Source of the DNA: Parvularcula sp964556115
Lineage (GTDB): Bacteria > Pseudomonadota > Alphaproteobacteria > Caulobacterales > Parvularculaceae
NCBI GenBank assembly: GCA_964556115.1
Contig: CAZKVC010000017.1
Location: forward strand, 1-52,244
Reading direction: 5' to 3'
Length of the DNA: 52,244 bases
Under the pieces are notes generated by a model. The model searched no databases, was not told where the DNA came from, and was given only the letters and a program-made list of their open reading frames with translations. The first letter of the stretch is position 1, and every line of letters begins with the position of its first letter. The position numbers and the translations under genes were made by a program. This document shows positions 47,533 to 52,244 of the stretch, piece after piece.

Positions 47533-48884
47533 CAACGACTACGCTTTCGAGAAGACATTTCCTTCGTGCGGCCGCTGCAACCGGGACTGTCGCTTTGGGC
47601 ACCTCATTGCCGTATTCGGCGCGGGCAGCTTCCGGTGACTACAAGGCGCTGGTCTGCGTGATGCTGAACGGCGGAATGGACGCCCATGACGCGATCATTC
47701 CAACCGACAGTGCCGGATTCTCCAAATGGGAAGGTTTCCGCCGATCGCTTTACGGGTCCGAGATGGGAGCAGTGCGAAGCCGGTCTTCAGTGCTGCCTCT
47801 GTCCGGGTCCGGACAGAACTTCGGATTCGTTCCGGAACTGGCTCCTCTCTCCAGCCTCTACCAGGACAGCAAGCTGGCCGTTCTCGCCAATGTCGGCCCG
47901 CTGGAGGAGGCTACACGGCGCCAAAACATTATTGATCGTACCGCTCGCCTTCCGTTCAAGCTCGGCAGTCATAACGACCAGATGTCGATGTGGACCTCCA
48001 TGGAGCCTGAGGGTGCTGTCACTGGGTGGGGTGGCCGGCTGCTGGACGAGATTGGCCAAGGTTCAAATCTCGCAGGTGTCACCTTCTTCTCTCAGTCACC
48101 GATGGTGGCAGGCGAGACCTACCCGGGCGTTTCCATTAACTCGAGGAAGCTGTCGATCCACGACGCACTCGTGAACGAATATCACTTCGGTTCGAGCGGG
48201 GTAGCAACGCTTCTCGAAGAACATCTGCGCACTGCAAGTCAGTCTTCGCAAAATTTGCTGATGCGTGAGGTTGGCGCGGTGCAGCGGCGTTCCTTGGATG
48301 CTGCCTTCACTCTGAACCGTGCGTTGGACAGCACGTCGGGAGGCGATGCCGCCAAGATCAGCGGTAACAGTCTTAGCAACCAGCTCGCTACGGTCGCGAA
48401 CCTGATCGATGCGCGCTCGGTAATCGGGCTCGACCGGCAGATCTTCTATGTCCAGATGGGCGGTTTCGATACGCATGCGAACCATGCGGCGAGCTTCCCG
48501 GGGCTTCTCACCAAGCTTGCCGAAGCGCTCTACAGCTTCCAGGGCGTGCTCGAGGATCTGGGTGTTGCGGACAAGGTCACGACCTTCACCATGTCCGATT
48601 TCGGCCGCACGCTGCTGGCCAATTCCAACGGTACGGACCATGGCTGGGGCGGGCACCACTTCGTCATGGGCGGCGCGGTGCGCGGCGGGCGCGTGGTCGG
48701 CGAGATCCCGCCCTATGATCTCGACCACGACCAGGACTGGCAGCGCGGCGCGATGATCCCGACTATTTCGGTCGAGCAGTTCGGCGCGGATCTTGGCCGC
48801 TGGTTCGGTCTTTCGGACAGGCAACTCGGCTCGGTTTTCCCGAACCTCCCGCGCTTCGGGATGATGAGCGAAAGCCTCTTCTAG
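47529..48884 (+). CDS. DUF1501 protein with Tat signal
   Basis: 451 residues. A twin-arginine signal, SRRHFLRAAA, is cleaved near SARAAS, so the folded protein is exported by Tat. The DUF1501 body resembles the sulfatase/alkaline phosphatase fold: VCVMLNGGMDAHD at the start and GGFDTHANHA, FTMSDFGRTL, DHGWGGHHFVMGG later, with metal-type Asp and His residues. No substrate is known. It overlaps the DUF1800 gene by 4 bases. The first 900 bases share that gene's lower GC, and from about 48430 the composition is GC-rich again. Confidence 0.9.
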   Translation: MTTTTLSRRHFLRAAAATGTVALGTSLPYSARAASGDYKALVCVMLNGGMDAHDAIIPTDSAGFSKWEGFRRSLYGSEMGAVRSRSSVLPLSGSGQNFGFVPELAPLSSLYQDSKLAVLANVGPLEEATRRQNIIDRTARLPFKLGSHNDQMSMWTSMEPEGAVTGWGGRLLDEIGQGSNLAGVTFFSQSPMVAGETYPGVSINSRKLSIHDALVNEYHFGSSGVATLLEEHLRTASQSSQNLLMREVGAVQRRSLDAAFTLNRALDSTSGGDAAKISGNSLSNQLATVANLIDARSVIGLDRQIFYVQMGGFDTHANHAASFPGLLTKLAEALYSFQGVLEDLGVADKVTTFTMSDFGRTLLANSNGTDHGWGGHHFVMGGAVRGGRVVGEIPPYDLDHDQDWQRGAMIPTISVEQFGADLGRWFGLSDRQLGSVFPNLPRFGMMSESLF

Positions 48885-48915
48885 GGCCCAGCCCCAAGCT
48901 TTCAACATGTGGGGA

Positions 48916-48952
48916 ACTCGGCACGCCGCCCATCTTGGCGGGGGTGCCGAGT
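48916..48952 (+). terminator. large hairpin after the DUF1800/DUF1501 pair
   Basis: ACTCGGCAC (48916-48924) pairs perfectly with GTGCCGAGT (48944-48952), and CCGCC/GGCGG continues the stem inside, giving 14 pairs with a small internal loop and the loop CATCTT. It starts 32 bases after the DUF1501 stop. No T-run follows, so it is either a weak or Rho-assisted terminator or a 3' end stabiliser. A GAGTC methylation site sits in its right arm. Confidence 0.55.
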
Positions 48953-49024
48953 CATTGGCTTATGGTGGCAGGACAGGGGCGGGCCGCAAGGCTTCGCTCT
49001 TCGAAGAAGCCAGATGGAACCACA

Positions 49025-49522
49025 ATGATCAGCCATGAATATTTCGAGGACCGTGCCGACCCGATCGACCTGATCGAGAAGCTGGCGCAGGCTTCCGATC
49101 TGGAATCGCAGAGGGTGGACGACAGCGAGGTCCATGTCTGCGTCACCGGGTCATGGCGCGATGTGTCCCTGTGGTTCTCCTACCGCAAGGATGTGCAGAT
49201 CCTGCAGGTCGGCGTACCCCTCGAGCTGAAAGTGCCGGAAGCGCGCCGCGATGAGGTGCTGAAGCTCCTTGCCATGATCAATGAGCGGCTGTGGCTCGGC
49301 CATTTCGATCTCTGGGGCGACGAGCAGGAGATCACCTACCGCAACGGCTCCGTCCTCGGCGACGGTTTCGGGCTCGAGCCGCGCCAGGCTGAAACCCTTC
49401 TGAAGAGCGCCTTCGAAGCCTTCGAGCGCTACTACCCGGCCTTCAACTTCGTGGTGTGGGGCGGGCGCAGCGCCAAGGACGCCATGGCGGCGGCCATTCT
49501 GGACACGGTCGGCGAGGCTTGA
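49025..49522 (+). CDS. YbjN-domain protein
   Basis: 165 residues from ATG 49025; the frame is open 90 bases further upstream, but similarity starts here. The YbjN domain is a secretion-chaperone-like alpha/beta fold: FSYRKDVQILQVGVPLELKV, then RLWLGHFDLWGDEQEITYRN, and the C-terminal FNFVVWGGRSAKDAM. Function is unclear; E. coli YbjN affects motility and stress phenotypes. It stands alone between a hairpin and the convergent transporter gene, which ends 4 bases away. Confidence 0.87.
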   Translation: MISHEYFEDRADPIDLIEKLAQASDLESQRVDDSEVHVCVTGSWRDVSLWFSYRKDVQILQVGVPLELKVPEARRDEVLKLLAMINERLWLGHFDLWGDEQEITYRNGSVLGDGFGLEPRQAETLLKSAFEAFERYYPAFNFVVWGGRSAKDAMAAAILDTVGEA

Positions 49523-49526
49523 GGCT

Positions 49527-50246
49527 TCAGCCTTTGCCGCCCGGCGGACGCTCGATGACATCCACCCCTTCGGCGTTCTTCAGCCGTCCGACCACCTGAT
49601 AGGTCACAGGCGTCAAAAGCGCTTCCCAGACCACCTTGATGAGGTAGTTCGTGACCATCACGGTCAGGATCAGCTGCCAAGACCAGACAAAGGCAAAGGC
49701 GAGGGGATAGAAGATGATGCTGTCCACCGCCTGGCCCACGGCCGTGGAGCCGATGGTCCGCTGCCAGAGCTTCGTCGCCCGGCCTCCCGCTTTCATCGAG
49801 GCCATCACCCGCGCATTGGCGATCTCGCCGAAATAGAGCGCCACGAGCGAAGCCCCGACGATCCGCGGCGCCTGGCCGAAGGCGAACTCGAAAGCCGACT
49901 GCCGGTCGATGCCGCCAAGATCGGCGTTCCAACCCTCCGCCGGCGGGAAGGCGGTAACGCTCGCCGCCATCAGCGCGGCGAAGAGGGCCGAGGCCGTCGC
50001 GGCCCGAACCGCGCGTCTTGCGCGGCGATAGCCGTAGACCTCCGTCAGAACGTCGCCCAGCACGTAGGAGAGGGGGAAGAACAGCACTCCGGCCCCAAAT
50101 GCAAAACCGTAGAAACTCGCCACCTTGCCCGCGCCGATGATGTTGGCGCAGACCACCACGACGCAGGTCGCGGCAAGCAGGAGATCGTAGAACCTGAACC
50201 GGTGGTCTTCCGCTTCGGCCCCGGACATGACGGCGGTGGGGTGCAT
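49527..50246 (-). CDS. queuosine-precursor transporter, YhhQ/VUT family
   Basis: 239 residues with about six membrane helices. VUT-family signatures are DLLLAATCVVVVCANI, FPLSYVLGDVLTEVYGYRRAR, and QAVDSIIFYPLAF. YhhQ imports 7-cyano-7-deazaguanine (preQ0) or related precursors for queuosine in tRNA. AGGAG lies 7 bases before ATG 50246. The 106-base upstream region is shared with proC; I could not make out a preQ1 riboswitch in it. Confidence 0.9.
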   Translation of the reverse strand: MHPTAVMSGAEAEDHRFRFYDLLLAATCVVVVCANIIGAGKVASFYGFAFGAGVLFFPLSYVLGDVLTEVYGYRRARRAVRAATASALFAALMAASVTAFPPAEGWNADLGGIDRQSAFEFAFGQAPRIVGASLVALYFGEIANARVMASMKAGGRATKLWQRTIGSTAVGQAVDSIIFYPLAFAFVWSWQLILTVMVTNYLIKVVWEALLTPVTYQVVGRLKNAEGVDVIERPPGGKG

Positions 50247-50352
50247 CTTGGCTCTCCTCGACGTGAGGGTTCCTAGAGCGCTGCTGCAGGCTTCGCCAAG
50301 TCTTGCGCCCAGGGTGGGTTACGCTGACGCCGTGTTCGGCTATGGGCAGGCC

Positions 50353-51183
50353 ATGACTGACTCGTTGCGAATGATCCAAATCGGCGCTGGCTCCATGGGC
50401 GGCGCGCTTCTGAAGGCCTGGCTGGAGAGCGGTGTCGTCGACCCCGCGCGCTCGGCGGTGATCGACCCGCGCCCCTCGCCCGACCTCGAGGCGATGTGCG
50501 AGGCGCGGGGCCTGACGATCAATCCCGAAGAGGACGGCGCCTACGATATCTGCGTCCTCGGCGTGAAACCCCAGCAGTTCGCCAGCATCCTGCCGGAGCT
50601 CTCCTGGCAGAATTTCGGCGACACCCTGTTCCTGTCGATCGCGGCGGGAATCACTGTGCAGGAGATCGAAGCCCTCCTGAAGTCGCGGGCACCCCAGCCG
50701 CGGGTCCTTCGGGTCATGCCGACCCTTCCCGCCAAGGTCCGCCGGGGCGTGAGCCTTCTCGCCGAGAACCCCGCTCTCAGCGAAACCGACCGCGAACGCG
50801 GCGAAGCGATGATGAAGGCGGCGGGCGACACCTATTGGTGCGACGACGAAGACCAGCTCAACCGCCTGATGGGCGTGACGGGCTGCGCCCCGGCCTTCCT
50901 GCTGCGCGCTGTCGAGGGCCTCGCCGCTGCCGCTGAAGCCCAGGGCGCAAGCCCCGAAGACGCGCGGCGGATGGCGGAGACCACCTTCACCGCTACCGCC
51001 CGTCTTCTCGAAGAGGATGGCCGCAGCGCCGGCGATCTGCGCGAGGCTGTGACCAGCCCCGGCGGTACGACGGCGGCCGGTCTCGACGTTCTGAACGAGC
51101 GCGGCCTCGTCGAAAGCTTTGTCGATGCGGTGCAGAACGCCTACAATCGTGCGCTCGAGCTGGCGGGAGGCGGAAAAGGCTAG
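50353..51183 (+). CDS. proC: pyrroline-5-carboxylate reductase
   Basis: 276 residues from ATG 50353, which places the NADPH motif GAGSMG at 11-16; the upstream open frame lacks similarity. ProC makes proline from pyrroline-5-carboxylate, the last step of the pathway. Further signatures are VLGVKPQQF, SIAAGITVQEIE, VMPTLPAKVRRGVS and the C-terminal SPGGTTAAGLDVLNERG. It is followed 36 bases later by a histidine phosphatase gene. Confidence 0.95.
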   Translation: MTDSLRMIQIGAGSMGGALLKAWLESGVVDPARSAVIDPRPSPDLEAMCEARGLTINPEEDGAYDICVLGVKPQQFASILPELSWQNFGDTLFLSIAAGITVQEIEALLKSRAPQPRVLRVMPTLPAKVRRGVSLLAENPALSETDRERGEAMMKAAGDTYWCDDEDQLNRLMGVTGCAPAFLLRAVEGLAAAAEAQGASPEDARRMAETTFTATARLLEEDGRSAGDLREAVTSPGGTTAAGLDVLNERGLVESFVDAVQNAYNRALELAGGGKG

Positions 51184-51219
51184 CTCCCCGGGGAGGCAGC
51201 CTTTAAGACCCTTTGTTCG

Positions 51220-51861
51220 ATGACCGGTATGATCGTCACCGCGCGTCACGGGCGCCCCAATGTCGACCGCAGCGTGAAGATCACCGCGCGCGAATACGGC
51301 TATTGGTGGGCGAATTACGACAAGACCGGTCTCGCCCCGGGCCAGGTGCCCCCCCAAAGCCTGATCGACATCGCTTCGGACGCATCGGTGGTGCTCTGCT
51401 CCACCATGCCCCGGGCGATCGAGACGGCTGATGCGGTGGTGGACAATGCCCGCATCGTGCCGCGAGATGCGCTTTTCGTGGAAGCGCCGCTGCCGCCGCC
51501 GCCTTTCTTTCCCGACTTCATTCGCCTGACCCCGACGACCTGGGGCGTGATCAGCCGCACCTTCTGGTTCATGGGTTATGCTCCGAAGGGGACCGAGAGC
51601 CACTACCGCGCCCAGAAGCGGGTGCGCCGGGTCGTCAAACGCCTGGTGGCCGAAGCGGAGGATTGCGGGGGAGACGTCCTTCTCTGCGCCCACGGCTATC
51701 TCAACTGGATGGTCCACCGCGTCCTGACCAGGCGGGGCTGGGAGCTGGTCGAGCATCGCGGCGGCAACGATTACTGGTCCCACCGCGCCTACCGGCGCAA
51801 GGCGAAACAGACGAGCCGCGCCGCAAGAGCGCGCGCCAAGAACCCCATGGCAGCCGAATGA
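51220..51861 (+). CDS. histidine phosphatase superfamily protein
   Basis: 213 residues. The catalytic ARHGRP motif is near His10, STMPRAIETAD carries the second arginine, and the distal histidine is in LLCAHGYLNWMVHRVL. The superfamily acts on phosphosugars, phosphoproteins or other phosphate esters; the substrate cannot be told. A basic tail (RRKAKQTSRAARARAKN) is unusual and may bind nucleic acid or membrane. It overlaps xseB by 4 bases. Confidence 0.85.
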   Translation: MTGMIVTARHGRPNVDRSVKITAREYGYWWANYDKTGLAPGQVPPQSLIDIASDASVVLCSTMPRAIETADAVVDNARIVPRDALFVEAPLPPPPFFPDFIRLTPTTWGVISRTFWFMGYAPKGTESHYRAQKRVRRVVKRLVAEAEDCGGDVLLCAHGYLNWMVHRVLTRRGWELVEHRGGNDYWSHRAYRRKAKQTSRAARARAKNPMAAE

Positions 51862-52100
51862 CCAAGACCGACGATATTTCCAAGATGCCCTTCGAAAAGG
51901 CCCTCAGCGAACTCGAATCGATCATCACCAAGCTGGAAGACGGCGATGTGGCGCTCGAGGAATCGATCGCCCTGTATGAGCGCGGCGCCGCCCTGCGGGC
52001 CCATTGCGAAAGTACCCTGTCCGCCGCGCGGGAGCGGATCGAGAAGATCGTTCTCAAGAAGGATGGCGAGCCCGAAGCGGAGCCCGCGTCCTTCGAATAG
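51858..52100 (+). CDS. xseB: exodeoxyribonuclease VII small subunit
   Basis: 80 residues, the usual size, all helical: MPFEKALSELESIITKLEDG, then VALEESIALYERGAALRAHC. XseB binds XseA to form exonuclease VII, which degrades single-stranded DNA to oligonucleotides. The start overlaps the preceding stop (ATGA). dxs follows after 89 bases; many bacteria have ispA between xseB and dxs, absent here, an arrangement also seen in other alphaproteobacteria. Confidence 0.95.
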   Translation: MTKTDDISKMPFEKALSELESIITKLEDGDVALEESIALYERGAALRAHCESTLSAARERIEKIVLKKDGEPEAEPASFE

Positions 52101-52189
52101 GGGCGCCAGGCAGCGGTAAACTGTCCTGTGATGCAGGGGTTTGCCCGGAGAAGCTTGCCGCAGCGCAGCGAACATCCTAGCCAGCATGG

Positions 52190-52244
52190 ATGACCAAGAC
52201 CCCTCTTTTAGACCGTGTTGATGTTCCGTCGGATTTGCGTGGTT
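52190..52244 (+). CDS. dxs: 1-deoxy-D-xylulose-5-phosphate synthase, first 18 codons
   Basis: Only the start is in the window: MTKTPLLDRVDVPSDLRG. The TPLLDxxxxPxDLR opening is characteristic of Dxs, the first enzyme of the non-mevalonate isoprenoid pathway, and xseB-dxs is a standard gene order. The ATG at 52190 is used; the ATG at 52186 is in another frame that stops after eleven codons. The rest lies beyond the window. Confidence 0.8.
   Translation, partial: MTKTPLLDRVDVPSDLRG

Noticed and set aside
50247..50352. preQ1 riboswitch ahead of the queuosine-precursor transporter
   Set aside because: The 106-base region is GC-rich, lacks the A-rich tail and small hairpin of preQ1-I, and offers no clear alternative fold.
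49432..51783. 783-codon minus-strand frame across the YhhQ gene, proC and the phosphatase
   Set aside because: It runs opposite proC and the phosphatase gene and in another frame of the transporter gene; all three have clear motifs in their own frames.

Overview
The window reads as chromosomal DNA of a GC-rich alphaproteobacterium, probably from the Caulobacter / Hyphomonas / Parvularcula side of the class. Signs of this are a CobS-type cobaltochelatase subunit, homologues of both mitochondrial complex I assembly methyltransferases (NDUFAF5 and NDUFAF7), a purMN / DUF2066 / hdaA / ppk / ppx / rnd gene order, GAAC-N7-GAAC SOS boxes, and a TTAA-N7-TTAA CtrA-type site. Almost all of it is densely packed housekeeping DNA with many 1-4 base gene overlaps. 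I see no prophage, insertion sequence, CRISPR array or rRNA. No gene-free stretch exceeds 300 bases.

Layout. 1-7025: a tRNA-Arg cut by the window edge, then cobS, a 2-oxoglutarate oxygenase and an M28 lipoprotein peptidase on the minus strand. On the plus strand follow a Baeyer-Villiger-like monooxygenase with a coupled short-chain dehydrogenase, and a secreted Arg/Asp/Tyr-rich protein. 7086-13875: a UvrD/PcrA helicase faces a 241-base intergenic region carrying three LexA boxes, then a 25-residue SidA-like membrane peptide, the replicative polymerase gene dnaE, and a fasciclin lipoprotein. 13876-22561: purM-purN diverge from DUF2066, hdaA (apparently started by CTG), ppk and ppx, with rnd converging on ppx. 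22564-29506: prmA, tyrS, a DUF885 metallopeptidase and secA.

29739-37026: a membrane-anchored parvulin behind a CtrA site, mutT, an NDUFAF5-like methyltransferase, comF, grxC, a nitrilase-family amidase, DUF1178, recJ, tRNA-Glu and a DUF892 ferritin-like stress protein. 37075-45146: Uup, an S10 peptidase, a DUF6624-like protein, prsA, pgeF, an NDUFAF7-like methyltransferase and lgt. 45422-52244: ubiK, a DUF1800/DUF1501 pair with unusual base composition inside, a YbjN protein, the queuosine-precursor transporter, proC, a histidine phosphatase, xseB and the first codons of dxs.

The most interesting locus is 9411-9793. Three LexA boxes, a repair helicase on one side, and a membrane micropeptide plus the replicative polymerase on the other look like a DNA-damage checkpoint module related to Caulobacter SidA. 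Next are the CTG-started HdaA, whose clamp-binding motif lies upstream of every standard start codon, and the CtrA-type site with a possible sigma-54 promoter in front of the parvulin gene. These suggest cell-cycle wiring, but need experiments.
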